A DNA stretch of 56,113 nucleotides from Bacteroidota bacterium. GTDB taxonomy: Bacteria > Bacteroidota > Bacteroidia > 2-12-FULL-35-15. Below are positions 33,509 to 41,168 of the stretch, piece by piece (positions within the stretch are counted from its first letter, which is position 1; every line of letters begins with the position of its first letter). A program made the translations under genes and the position numbers. The stretch spans positions 1 through 56,113 of the forward strand of contig JAJTCJ010000049.1 in the NCBI GenBank assembly GCA_021323165.1, given 5' to 3'. The notes beneath the pieces are model-generated. The model saw only the letters and a list, made by a program, of their open reading frames with translations. It did not search any database and was not told the DNA's origin.

Positions 33509-35464
33509 TTAAATCTTTAAACCAATCAGGCAGATGTCATCAACCTGATCAAGCTGTCCTTTCCATTTATTAAATGAAGCGAAAAGTAATTCCTGTTGGT
33601 CTTTAGGTGGTTTTTCGTGAATGTCAAGAATGAGATTATTTAGATTTTTACTCATGAATTTTTTACCTGCTGGCCCTCCGAACTGATCTGAAAAGCCATC
33701 TGTATAAAGGTATAGACAGTCATTTTGCTCAAGCTGAATATTAAAGAGCCTGAAACTGTTTGTCTTCTCCCCAGCTCCGACAGGCATCCGGTCGTTCTCA
33801 AGTTTTGTTATTGTGCTGTTTCTAACAAGCACAGGAGCATTATTTGCTGCGGCATAACTTAGTTTTTTATTCTTTTTATCCAGGCAGATCAGAATACCAT
33901 CAAAACCATCTTTTTGGCCCTCACCGCTGATGTTATCGATCAGGCGGCTTCTCACAAAATTGAAAACCTGATCAGGTTCTGTGATACGTTTTTCGTTGAT
34001 GGCTTCATTTAAAAAAGAGATGCTGAGCAGACTCATGAAGGCACCCGGAACACCATGTCCGGTACTGTCGCATACTGCGAGATAAAAATGATCAGCTGTT
34101 GCGGTAGCCCAGTAAAAATCACCTGATACTATGTCTTTTGGTTTAAAAAGAACAAAATGATCAGGCAGGTGTTCGTTCAGAAATTCATGGTGTGCAAGTA
34201 AGGCATATTGTATCCTTTTCGCATAGTTGATCGAATCCACAATCTCCTTTTGCTTTTCTTCAACAATATTTTTCTGCACACTGATCATTTCTTTTGATCT
34301 TTTCTGACTTCTGTAGCCTGCAGCAATAAAGCCTATGATCACCAACAAGAAAAGCACACCAGCGAACATGTAAATTCTTTCTGTACGTTTTTTCAGCTGC
34401 TGAATCACAATCTCTTTGTCTTTCACCTCAAGCTCCCTTTGGGTTTCGAGGTTAGCAACGCTTTCTTTTGCTTCAATAGAAAAAATGGAATCCTTTAAAT
34501 TGTTATAAATCTGAGAGTTTTCGAGGGCGCTTTTATAATCACCAAGCAGGATCTGTGAATTAGAAAGATTTAAATATACCTGCTTTAAGTAATCTATATC
34601 GTTTATCTCTTTTAAGATCTCTGCCGCCTGATTATAATATTCAATTGAGCTTTTAAGCCATTTTTTTCTTTTCTCAGTATTCGTTTCTTTTTGAGCCATT
34701 TGGAAATAGTACATTCCAATATTGTCTAAACTGCTTGACTTATAACTCAGATTACCCATTTGATCATAAAGCTTTATAGCTGTTTTTTGTGTTTCAAGAG
34801 CCTTTTCAAAATCACCCTGAACGGCATACAAATCCCCGAGATTAGAAAGGATCCAGCTTTCGTTATCAATGTCTTTTATCTCCCGAAAGATCTTAAGCGC
34901 TTTTTCGTTTACAGCAAGTTGCTCAGTATAGTTTCCTATTTCAAAATATACAACACCCATATTCCCATACAATTGGGCAATTGTTTTCTTTTCATTGATC
35001 TGTTCAGCGATTACCAGGGCTTTTTTGTAATGATCCAGAGCTTTATCGAAATCATGTAATGGCCTGTAAATGGATCCAATATTCATCAGGAAAATGGCGA
35101 TTTCTTTCTTTGAATTGAGATCTTCGGCTATGGTAAGTCCGCGCTGATATGACTCTAACGCTTTAGTATATTCGGATAAGGCTTTATAATTTGTTCCCAG
35201 TGAATTATATCCTTTTCCAATTCCTGGTTTCCATCCGATAGCTTTAGACAGATCAATAGCTTCTTGAGCATACTCCAATCCTGCTTTAGGATTGGTAGTC
35301 CTCATTTTAAAGGAAATATTTATAAGTGTTTTTACTTTAACGGTATCGTCTTTGGCAGTATTTACGTATTGGATCAAAGAATCAACCTGAGCATTCTGAG
35401 CGATCAGGATTGTTTTTAAGAACAATACTGAAAACAGGATTGCGATCTTGGTTCTATAAAGCAT
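33509..35464 (-). CDS. TPR-repeat SpoIIE/PP2C phosphatase
   Basis: Membrane-anchored phosphatase of 651 aa. Signal peptide (LYRTKIAILFSVLFLKTILI), then about seven tetratricopeptide repeats in the periplasm (for example GYNSLGTNYKALSEYTKALE and QLYGNMGVVYFEIGNYTEQL). A membrane helix follows (IYMFAGVLFLLVIIGFIAAG), then a short coiled coil, then the SpoIIE domain with IVSGDFYWA, LAVCDSTGHGVPGAFMSLL and LYTDGFSDQFGG. Its phosphatase domain is a paralogue of that in the 1800-5051 protein (both have SI(R/N)YAKRIQ before it). It probably signals to a STAS/anti-sigma partner elsewhere. It stands alone. Confidence 0.9.
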   Translation of the reverse strand: MLYRTKIAILFSVLFLKTILIAQNAQVDSLIQYVNTAKDDTVKVKTLINISFKMRTTNPKAGLEYAQEAIDLSKAIGWKPGIGKGYNSLGTNYKALSEYTKALESYQRGLTIAEDLNSKKEIAIFLMNIGSIYRPLHDFDKALDHYKKALVIAEQINEKKTIAQLYGNMGVVYFEIGNYTEQLAVNEKALKIFREIKDIDNESWILSNLGDLYAVQGDFEKALETQKTAIKLYDQMGNLSYKSSSLDNIGMYYFQMAQKETNTEKRKKWLKSSIEYYNQAAEILKEINDIDYLKQVYLNLSNSQILLGDYKSALENSQIYNNLKDSIFSIEAKESVANLETQRELEVKDKEIVIQQLKKRTERIYMFAGVLFLLVIIGFIAAGYRSQKRSKEMISVQKNIVEEKQKEIVDSINYAKRIQYALLAHHEFLNEHLPDHFVLFKPKDIVSGDFYWATATADHFYLAVCDSTGHGVPGAFMSLLSISFLNEAINEKRITEPDQVFNFVRSRLIDNISGEGQKDGFDGILICLDKKNKKLSYAAANNAPVLVRNSTITKLENDRMPVGAGEKTNSFRLFNIQLEQNDCLYLYTDGFSDQFGGPAGKKFMSKNLNNLILDIHEKPPKDQQELLFASFNKWKGQLDQVDDICLIGLKI

Positions 35465-35547
35465 TCTGAATGTCTGTGTTAGTTTCCGGTTCTGTATAGG
35501 TTGAGCAAAAATGTGAATAAATAATGTTTTTTCCTATTAAGAAATAA

Positions 35548-36123
35548 TCAGAATTTGTTGCGAAGTGTTCGCAGAGTTATTGAATATCTTGTTTGTTTCA
35601 TCTCTGCAATGCTGTGTTCCCATTCATCACGAACAACACCCTCCATGACATAAAGTGAGCATCGTTTGACAGGAATTGTGATCACAGATCCGCGACCTTG
35701 TTTTGTTTTATCGTATGGCCGGAGTTTAAAATTACAATCTGATAAAAGCGAAATTCCGACAATAATATCGAAGGGTGGTGCATCCCGGTGCCAATTGATC
35801 ACAGAGCCTGAGGGATATTCGGTTACTAAGAGTTCTGCAATTTCCTCTGCACGGATTTTAAGCATATCAGCAGCTTTGTTAATCAAAGGATAGAAAAATT
35901 CCGGGATAGGATCTCCTTTTGAAATACTTCTGTTATCAAAATGATAATCATAACCATAGCTTGCAACTTTTCTTTTCGCTTCGTATCCTCTGAAAATTAA
36001 GGTGTGTAGCTTTAATCGAGAAACTTCCCTGATCAGATTTTCTTCTTCTTCTATTGAAATAAAATCAGGATAATAACTGAATCCGGAAGGATATAAAGGA
36101 TCTAATGAAAACAAGCTGCTCAT
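35548..36123 (-). CDS. AlkB-like 2-oxoglutarate/Fe(II) dioxygenase
   Basis: Oxidative demethylase-type protein of 191 aa. The iron triad is visible: HRD in VINWHRDAPPFD, and the distal His in DEWEHSIAEM; the 2-oxoglutarate-binding Arg is in TRYSITLRTLR. The N terminus (YPDFISIEEEENLIREV) and the substrate lid (GYEAKRKVASYGYDY) match AlkB proteins. It could repair alkylated DNA or RNA, or act on another substrate. It is a lone gene. Confidence 0.87.
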   Translation of the reverse strand: MSSLFSLDPLYPSGFSYYPDFISIEEEENLIREVSRLKLHTLIFRGYEAKRKVASYGYDYHFDNRSISKGDPIPEFFYPLINKAADMLKIRAEEIAELLVTEYPSGSVINWHRDAPPFDIIVGISLLSDCNFKLRPYDKTKQGRGSVITIPVKRCSLYVMEGVVRDEWEHSIAEMKQTRYSITLRTLRNKF

Positions 36124-36150
36124 ATAAGGATCCGGTAAAGTTCATGCCAC

Positions 36151-37569
36151 CTATTTAAAGATCTGATTTCCGGATTCTACTGAACTTTTTATAAGAATAG
36201 TGCCCTGATTGATCATCAGTTTGTCTTCGCTTAAGAGCTTTTCTCCATCTTTGTCTATAGTGATTGTGCCGTATTTCACACTAAGATCAAAACCCATTGA
36301 ATTGTAAGGATTCACCAGTGCCATTTTAATATTACCATATTTTGAATTAATATGAGTATTGCCGGTAAGTTCGACCATCTTTCCTGAAACATCTCCCGAT
36401 ATTACATCAATGGAAGGTATGCCTTTAAAGCCTTCAAGAATAATGTTACCGTATTTGGAAGTTAGATCCGCATTGCCGGTCATATCCATAATCTTTATAT
36501 CGCCTGAAGTGCTTTGAGTTTTAATATTCCCGGTTAATCCATGATATTTCTGATTTCCATAGGATGTTTTCACGTCTATATTTCCTCTATGATCAAGTAT
36601 GAAGATATCTCCGGATGTCAGCTCTGCAGATACAGTTCCTTTCGTATTCCTTAAATCCAGATTGCCGTATCCGAGTTTAAGCTGCATATTTGAGATGATG
36701 TTTTCTAACTTGATATTTCCTGAGTTATTTTTCATTTCAAGGTTAGTCCCTTTCATGTCTTTTACAGAAATGTTGCCATAAGAATCATTGATAACGAGTT
36801 CTGTTTCTTTAGGAATATCAAAGCTCAGTAAGGCATAATAAGAAGCTGAACCGATCACGACTTTGGTTTTTGACAGATTAATCAATGTTACAACCAAAGT
36901 AGAATCCTTTCGTGTATATTCCATTTTATGGTCATTTTTGCCGATGACCAAACCATGTTCCTGAAAGTTGAATTCCTTGCGGAAAAAGATTTGATTTCCC
37001 GAATTAGATGTAACATCAATATCTGCATTGTTACAGTTTATTTCCAGGCGTTTTACACCTTCGAATAAAGTATCAGGCGCAAAAGGAGGTTCATAGTGAT
37101 CACCGTTTTTGGGTGATAGAGAACCTGTTGTTACGTTAGCTGTTACAGGAGGAGTTGTAACTTCATTCTCTTCCGGATGTACTGTCTGGATTGTCAGGTT
37201 GTAATTATTTGGAACTTGTTTTTCAGCTAAAGGAAGAGATTGTACAATAGGCGTGGCTTGGAATTCAGCTAAATTAATTTCAGGAACAAGATGATTAACT
37301 GTATCCACGCTTTTTGTTTCTTCAGAAGATGTAGTAGAAAACTGGTTGGCCGGAATGATTGAAGGATTATCCGAATCCAAATTCAAATAAACTATGATCG
37401 CCACAGCAGAGGCTCCAAAGACAAAATATTTAAGCCAGGAGAATGTGCTTTTAAAGAAATGAGCCTTGTTAAGGCCGGTATCGATCTTACTCCAAATTTC
37501 CGGAGAAGGCTGAAATGAATCGAATTCATGGCGGTTTTCTCTGATATAAGTTTCAAGTGGATGGCTCAT
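36151..37569 (-). CDS. putative anti-sigma protein with DUF4097-like beta-solenoid
   Basis: 472 aa. The N-terminal ~45 residues (ENRHEFDSFQPSPEIWSKID) look like a cytoplasmic sigma-binding segment, then one membrane helix (~46-65, YFVFGASAVAIIVYL), a Pro/Thr-rich linker, and a periplasmic repeat domain. That domain alternates YGNI and SGDI turns about every 20 residues from ~260 to ~450, a right-handed beta-solenoid as in DUF4097 proteins. It overlaps the upstream ECF sigma factor by 4 bases. Such pairs usually are sigma/anti-sigma; the DUF4097 ectodomain may sense envelope state. Confidence 0.8.
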   Translation of the reverse strand: MSHPLETYIRENRHEFDSFQPSPEIWSKIDTGLNKAHFFKSTFSWLKYFVFGASAVAIIVYLNLDSDNPSIIPANQFSTTSSEETKSVDTVNHLVPEINLAEFQATPIVQSLPLAEKQVPNNYNLTIQTVHPEENEVTTPPVTANVTTGSLSPKNGDHYEPPFAPDTLFEGVKRLEINCNNADIDVTSNSGNQIFFRKEFNFQEHGLVIGKNDHKMEYTRKDSTLVVTLINLSKTKVVIGSASYYALLSFDIPKETELVINDSYGNISVKDMKGTNLEMKNNSGNIKLENIISNMQLKLGYGNLDLRNTKGTVSAELTSGDIFILDHRGNIDVKTSYGNQKYHGLTGNIKTQSTSGDIKIMDMTGNADLTSKYGNIILEGFKGIPSIDVISGDVSGKMVELTGNTHINSKYGNIKMALVNPYNSMGFDLSVKYGTITIDKDGEKLLSEDKLMINQGTILIKSSVESGNQIFK

Positions 37570-38114
37570 GATTGTTTTTCTTTAATAAGGTTAATTAATT
37601 TTTTTTTCGCCCTGTTGTATTGGGATTTTGAAGTGCCTTCTGAAATATTGAGCTGAAGCGCAATTTCTTTATGCGTAAAATTTTCAAGAAGATAAAGACT
37701 TAAAACGATCCTGTATCCGTGTGGCAATGCCTGAATGGAATCTTTAACTACATTCACATCATAATCCATATAATCTTCCGTGGGCTCTTCATTCTCAAAG
37801 TAGTCAGCATCATCAAGCGGTTGAAAAATGTGTTTTTGTTTTCTGATTACATCAATAGAACGGTTTATAATAATTTTTTTAATCCAGCTTCCAAAAGAAA
37901 CACGTTCATCAAAATCTTTTATATTCCTGAATGCCTGGAGAAAGCCTTCCTGTAAAACATCTTCTGCTTCATTTCTGTCGTTAAGGATACGCATGCTGAC
38001 ACTGAACATGGCTTTAGAATACAGAGTGTACAGTTCGTTAAATGCCTGTCTGTTGCCGGATTTACCACGGTTGACAATTAATGAGACTGGATCTATATTG
38101 TTTTTTACGGGCAT
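37566..38114 (-). CDS. ECF RNA polymerase sigma factor
   Basis: 182 aa. Region 2: FNELYTLYSKAMFSVSMRIL, DRNEAEDVLQEGFLQAFRNI and SWIKKIIINRSIDVIRK. Region 4: ALPHGYRIVLSLYLLENFTH with the helix-turn-helix KEIALQLNISEGTSKSQYNR. It overlaps the downstream putative anti-sigma gene by 4 bases, so the two are translationally coupled. It belongs to a different branch from the light-module sigma factor at 17295. Confidence 0.93.
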   Translation of the reverse strand: MPVKNNIDPVSLIVNRGKSGNRQAFNELYTLYSKAMFSVSMRILNDRNEAEDVLQEGFLQAFRNIKDFDERVSFGSWIKKIIINRSIDVIRKQKHIFQPLDDADYFENEEPTEDYMDYDVNVVKDSIQALPHGYRIVLSLYLLENFTHKEIALQLNISEGTSKSQYNRAKKKLINLIKEKQS

Positions 38115-38207
38115 CTTTTTCTTGTATCTACTCTAAATACGGGAAAAACTTAAATGGTTGCACGATTTATAAAAATAAACCTGTCAGAAGTTTACTTGCT
38201 CCTATTT

Positions 38208-38238
38208 TTTGCAATTCCAAAACATTTCGGTAGTTTTG
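38208..38238 (+). promoter_or_regulatory. promoter of tRNA-Leu
   Basis: TTTG (38208-38211), 19 bases, then TAGTTTTG (38231-38238): full match to the Bacteroidota consensus, about 18 bases before the tRNA 5' end. Confidence 0.85.
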
Positions 38239-38256
38239 CAACCCGATTTAATAAAT

Positions 38257-38336
38257 GCCCAGTTGGCGGAATCGGTAGACGCGCTGGTCTCAAACACCAG
38301 TAGGAAACTGTGCCGGTTCGACTCCGGCACTGGGTA
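38257..38336 (+). tRNA. tRNA-Leu (anticodon CAA)
   Basis: Complete cloverleaf of 80 bases. The acceptor stem is GCCCAGT/ACTGGGT, the anticodon stem CTGGT/ACCAG with loop CTCAAAC (anticodon 38291-38293), and the T-arm GCCGG-TTCGACT-CCGGC. The variable region is TAGGAAACTG, short for a class II tRNA. CCA is not encoded. Its 3' end is the integration site of the element that follows. Confidence 0.95.
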
Positions 38337-38337
38337 C
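38315..38337 (+). repeat. attL: tRNA-proximal attachment site
   Basis: The last 22 bases of the tRNA gene plus one base recur at 48957-48979 with one mismatch. The exact shared core is GACTCCGGCACTGGGTAC (38320-38337). It is the left boundary of the integrated element. Confidence 0.88.
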
Positions 38338-38352
38338 GAAAGTTAAGCAGAG

Positions 38353-38385
38353 CCTCATCTTCGAAAGAAGGTGGGGTTTTTGTTT
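38353..38385 (+). terminator. terminator behind tRNA-Leu (left copy)
   Basis: CCTCATCTTC - GAAA - GAAGGTGGGG, then TTTTTGTTT: a 10-bp stem with a GNRA tetraloop. A near-identical copy (GCAA loop) lies beyond attR at 49018-49050, so the hairpin region was duplicated with the attachment site. Confidence 0.85.
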
Positions 38386-38393
38386 CTAAGCGG

Positions 38394-38412
38394 TTGTCGG
38401 AATTGTTGTCGG
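38394..38412 (+). promoter_or_regulatory. left integrase arm-type sites (TTGTCGG x2)
   Basis: TTGTCGG at 38394-38400 and 38406-38412, period 12 bases. The same pair with the same spacing lies at the other end of the element (48831-48849). Confidence 0.65.
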
Positions 38413-38508
38413 TTTGACCCGGTATTTAAACATATTGTTGAACCGTTTGTTCGAAATTAGGATGCTAATTCATTAGGTATTTAATTTGTATTGTATTTCT
38501 TTGTCACG

Positions 38509-39063
38509 ATGTTGCCAAGAATAAGTATACCAGGTGTTTCAAACGAATGTTTAATTGGCTATCATACTCAGGAATTCAGAGTTAGTGGTCTTTTAGATTC
38601 GCCCGCTAAATGCACATCAGACAAAGCTTGGCTTGGGGATGGTTATTATTTTTGGTTGGATGAGGTGTTTGCAATGCATTGGGGACCTGATTTTAAAACT
38701 AGTACGGGATCATTCGATGTTTATAAGGCGTTCATTGAGGAAGACAACATATTAAATATGACTTTTTGTGAGGAAGATTATTTTTTTGTAAAAAATAATA
38801 TTGAGGCGCTAATTGTGGAAATGAAGGAAAGACATATGAATATTAACCTTAAGCAGCTTCATCGGATGCTTAAAACAAAATTTTGGCTTCCAATGAATAT
38901 TAAAGGTATAATGTACGATGATTTACCTTACAACGTTTATAAGAAGGGACGGACTTATAGTTTATTTGATCCTTTCTATTATGTCAAAAGAATTCAAATA
39001 GTGGTTTTCGATTTAAAGTTAATTCACAATTTTGAAATTTATAAAGAAGAACAAACATGTTAA
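38509..39063 (+). CDS. CmdT-like ADP-ribosyltransferase-fold toxin (putative)
   Basis: 184 aa from ATG 38509 (MLPRISIPGVSNECLIGYHT). Residues 17-62 carry an ADP-ribosyltransferase-like N-terminal pattern: Y18-H19-T20, then LGDGYYFW at 42-49 and an Ala/Trp helix (VFAMHWGPDF). This resembles the H and Y of the H-Y-E/PARP-type NAD-binding site in DUF3990-like proteins. The third acidic residue cannot be placed with certainty. Four bases later follows a small gene, then a SecB-like chaperone, the arrangement of CmdTAC, in which CmdT is an mRNA ADP-ribosyltransferase activated on phage infection. GAAC-N5-GTTC at 38440-38452 could be an operator. It lies at the tRNA end of a mobile element, a usual place for defence cargo. 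Confidence 0.65.
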   Translation: MLPRISIPGVSNECLIGYHTQEFRVSGLLDSPAKCTSDKAWLGDGYYFWLDEVFAMHWGPDFKTSTGSFDVYKAFIEEDNILNMTFCEEDYFFVKNNIEALIVEMKERHMNINLKQLHRMLKTKFWLPMNIKGIMYDDLPYNVYKKGRTYSLFDPFYYVKRIQIVVFDLKLIHNFEIYKEEQTC

Positions 39064-39067
39064 AGTT

Positions 39068-39304
39068 ATGAGTAAGAAAAGCAAACTTGATTTAGTAAGT
39101 CTCCAAAAGCAATTCGATCAGATCTTAGGATCTCTAACGAATGAAGAGGTGCTAGCTTGGATTGAGCAAGACAAAGAAGAGCAGTGTGCTTTGATGCTTT
39201 CGGGTTCCAAGATTTCAGTTATTGGGAAGTCCGTGAGTTACACAATATCTAACGAGTATAAGCAGACTAACCAGTCAACCTATGAACATAACCAAGCAGC
39301 CTGA
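39068..39304 (+). CDS. putative CmdA-like antitoxin, 78 aa
   Basis: A small protein (MSKKSKLDLVSLQKQFDQIL...) with a helical N-terminal half including LTNEEVLAWIEQDK and a more polar, beta-prone C-terminal tail (SKISVIGKSVSYTISNEY). It lies 4 bases after the ART-like gene and overlaps the SecB-like gene by 23 bases. In toxin-antitoxin-chaperone systems the middle, small protein is the antitoxin, and its C-terminal tail is the part held by the chaperone. That role is inferred from position; I cannot recognise the family from sequence alone. Confidence 0.55.
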   Translation: MSKKSKLDLVSLQKQFDQILGSLTNEEVLAWIEQDKEEQCALMLSGSKISVIGKSVSYTISNEYKQTNQSTYEHNQAA

Positions 39305-39740
39305 AGCATACAGCACGAAAGAACCGGGAGCTATAAGTCTGTTCAGGTATAATGTTGCGAATGTTAAATTCGATGTTATAGATAAAGTGTGGGATTCACC
39401 GTCTATTACAGAAAAGAGTGAGTTTAATATGCAATATAGCACCTTTGTCAGTCCTGATAAAAAGGATTTCTTTGGCTTGGTATTCGCAATTAAATTAGAA
39501 AATGAAGAAAAAAGTTTCTCACTTTCACTGGATTTCGTTGCCCACTTTATTACTATTAATACTGAAATTAATGCTGATTTCATGAAAGGGCATTTTGTTA
39601 CGGGGAATGCTCCAGCCATTGTATTTCCTTATATTCGAGCGTTTATAACAAACTTTTTTCAGAATTCAGGCTACAACCCAATCATTCTACCCGCTTTCAA
39701 CTTCCAATCAGTTAAGAAGGTTGAACAATCGGGGTCTTAA
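39282..39740 (+). CDS. SecB-like chaperone (putative CmdC)
   Basis: 152 aa, the length of SecB. The C-terminal third is the clearest evidence: NAPAIVFPYIRAFITNFF followed by GYNPIILPAFNF lines up with E. coli SecB FPYARECITSMV and GTFPQLNLAPVNFDALF. The N-terminal part (AISLFRYNVANVKFDVID) fits the first SecB strands. Housekeeping SecB assists export; SecB copies beside toxin-antitoxin genes instead protect the antitoxin. Its start lies inside the preceding gene, and a terminator follows 20 bases after the stop, so the three genes form a closed operon. Confidence 0.85.
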   Translation: MNITKQPEAYSTKEPGAISLFRYNVANVKFDVIDKVWDSPSITEKSEFNMQYSTFVSPDKKDFFGLVFAIKLENEEKSFSLSLDFVAHFITINTEINADFMKGHFVTGNAPAIVFPYIRAFITNFFQNSGYNPIILPAFNFQSVKKVEQSGS

Positions 39741-39760
39741 GACTTTTCTTTTTGTCTTTG

Positions 39761-39789
39761 AAAGCAGTCCTATGGGCTGCTTTTCTTTT
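39761..39789 (+). terminator. terminator after the toxin-antitoxin-chaperone operon
   Basis: 10-bp stem (39761-39770 with 39774-39783, one G-T pair), loop TAT, followed by a T-rich run. It closes the three-gene unit and separates it from the next gene. Confidence 0.8.
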
Positions 39790-39817
39790 ATTGGTATTCT
39801 AGTTAAAAATCGATTTG

Positions 39818-40642
39818 ATGGAAAATGCAGATAAAATGTTGAAATGGTCGGAGGAACTAAAGGCCGAAATGAAAGATCTTCCTTTTGATAAGGACGATAT
39901 AAGATTCGACTTTTTCGGATTATTATACGATATTGGATATAGTTACTATTTGGGTCATATGCTTTTGGATATAACTTATTTTATTCAAAATGGTAAAGTG
40001 ATGTTTAATGAGTCTCTTTCTGATTATAAGAAACATATTGATAGGGCTGTAGAAATATCAAAGTCACAGTTAATGAATCAATCTTATTATAACTCTCTCA
40101 ATAGAAATTTCTTAATTGGAACCTGGTCAAACTTTGAACTTTGTGTAACCACGTTTTGTGAGGCAGTTACCTCAACAGAGGAAAAAAGCCATATCCTTGA
40201 GCATCAATTAAACGATGTTTTGAAAACACTTAAAAGGACTGAAATTAATCCTGACGATTTGATTAGATTAAAAACGTTGCTGAAGAAGGACCATCTTACT
40301 CATGTGCCTATAGTGCGAAAAACCGATTTGCTTTTTAAAAAAGCTCAGGGTTATTCTCGAAATGTGGAGGAGGACAAAGAATTTTTAAAATTTCTTGGGA
40401 AGTTCCGGAATACCTTTCATACTAACTTTATTTATTATGGTAAAGATTACGAATACAGGTATGAAGACAAAGCCGTTTTCCATTTTGCTGATAATGAAGT
40501 AGTGGTTTGGAATGACAAATATAATGGAAGGCCAGAGCTATATTTTGATATTAAGACTACTATTAAGGAGATATGGAAAGCTTTAATCTTGAGTATTGAC
40601 CATAAGGAATTAATCCCGTACCCAGTATCGTCAGCTCCTTAG
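39818..40642 (+). CDS. hypothetical protein with HEPN-like RNxxH motif, 274 aa
   Basis: I do not recognise the family. It is almost fully helical and soluble. Near residue 200 it has KFLGKFRNTFHTNF, an Arg-Asn-x-x-His arrangement placed in a helix, as in HEPN-domain RNases and related folds (LRNSxH-type). The start is ATG 39818 (MENADKMLKWSEEL); a TTG immediately before it is less likely. It has its own transcription unit behind the operon terminator. The setting (tRNA end of a mobile element, next to a defence-type operon) suggests a defence or accessory role, but there is no direct evidence. Confidence 0.5.
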   Translation: MENADKMLKWSEELKAEMKDLPFDKDDIRFDFFGLLYDIGYSYYLGHMLLDITYFIQNGKVMFNESLSDYKKHIDRAVEISKSQLMNQSYYNSLNRNFLIGTWSNFELCVTTFCEAVTSTEEKSHILEHQLNDVLKTLKRTEINPDDLIRLKTLLKKDHLTHVPIVRKTDLLFKKAQGYSRNVEEDKEFLKFLGKFRNTFHTNFIYYGKDYEYRYEDKAVFHFADNEVVVWNDKYNGRPELYFDIKTTIKEIWKALILSIDHKELIPYPVSSAP

Positions 40643-40802
40643 CCGAAAATGACTTATCCGAAAACAGGATAAAGCTTAGAACTTTAGCACTAATTACCTC
40701 TTTTAAATTTTATTCACTTCATCTCTGCATACTTACTCAGAGAGTCAAAAGTACTGTTTTAGTGCTGTGTTTTATTGCGATACATTTACATAAAAAATTT
40801 TC

Positions 40803-41027
40803 ATGGTAATAGTAAGTTTTGCACCAACGTTTACAAAATTAGATCAGGAACTCGAATCCAGAAAGGATAATCTTAGCATCATACTTAATCAGCTGCAGTG
40901 TCCGAATAAGTGCAAGAAAGACATGTTGGTCAGGATATGGAGCGATAAGAGGAAAGGAGTTATAGGAGATCCTTACGGCCCTTGTTGCCCGGAATTTGAA
41001 CGGGAAATGAGGCCGTATCTCAAATAG
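40803..41027 (+). CDS. small Cys-containing hypothetical protein, 74 aa
   Basis: I do not recognise it. It has four cysteines (CPNKC and PCCPEF), perhaps a small metal site, and no membrane segment. A TTTA-N19-TACATTTA sequence just upstream resembles the Bacteroidota promoter with one change in each box (TTTA ends at 40763, TACATTTA 40783-40790). The gene lies where rightward cargo and the leftward block of the element meet, and it is the last rightward gene. Confidence 0.45.
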   Translation: MVIVSFAPTFTKLDQELESRKDNLSIILNQLQCPNKCKKDMLVRIWSDKRKGVIGDPYGPCCPEFEREMRPYLK

Positions 41028-41168
41028 AGGGAAGGGGACTTAAACGAAATGAATATAAGGGTTTGATTTCTTTCACAGACCAGCCCCACCGGAATACAGG
41101 GAAAGGAAAATAGATCCCAATGCATTTGATGATTTGAGATATGAAGGATTGTAAGTTTGACCTGGGAA

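Noticed and set aside
40661-40682. Terminator after the 274-aa gene
   Set aside because: A TTATCC/GGATAA hairpin exists, but no T-run follows, so it does not meet the pattern of an intrinsic terminator.
41058-41153. Proline-containing coding remnant (PAPPEYRERKIDPNAFDD)
   Set aside because: It looks protein-like but has a stop directly before it and no start codon inside, so it is at most a fragment of a lost gene.
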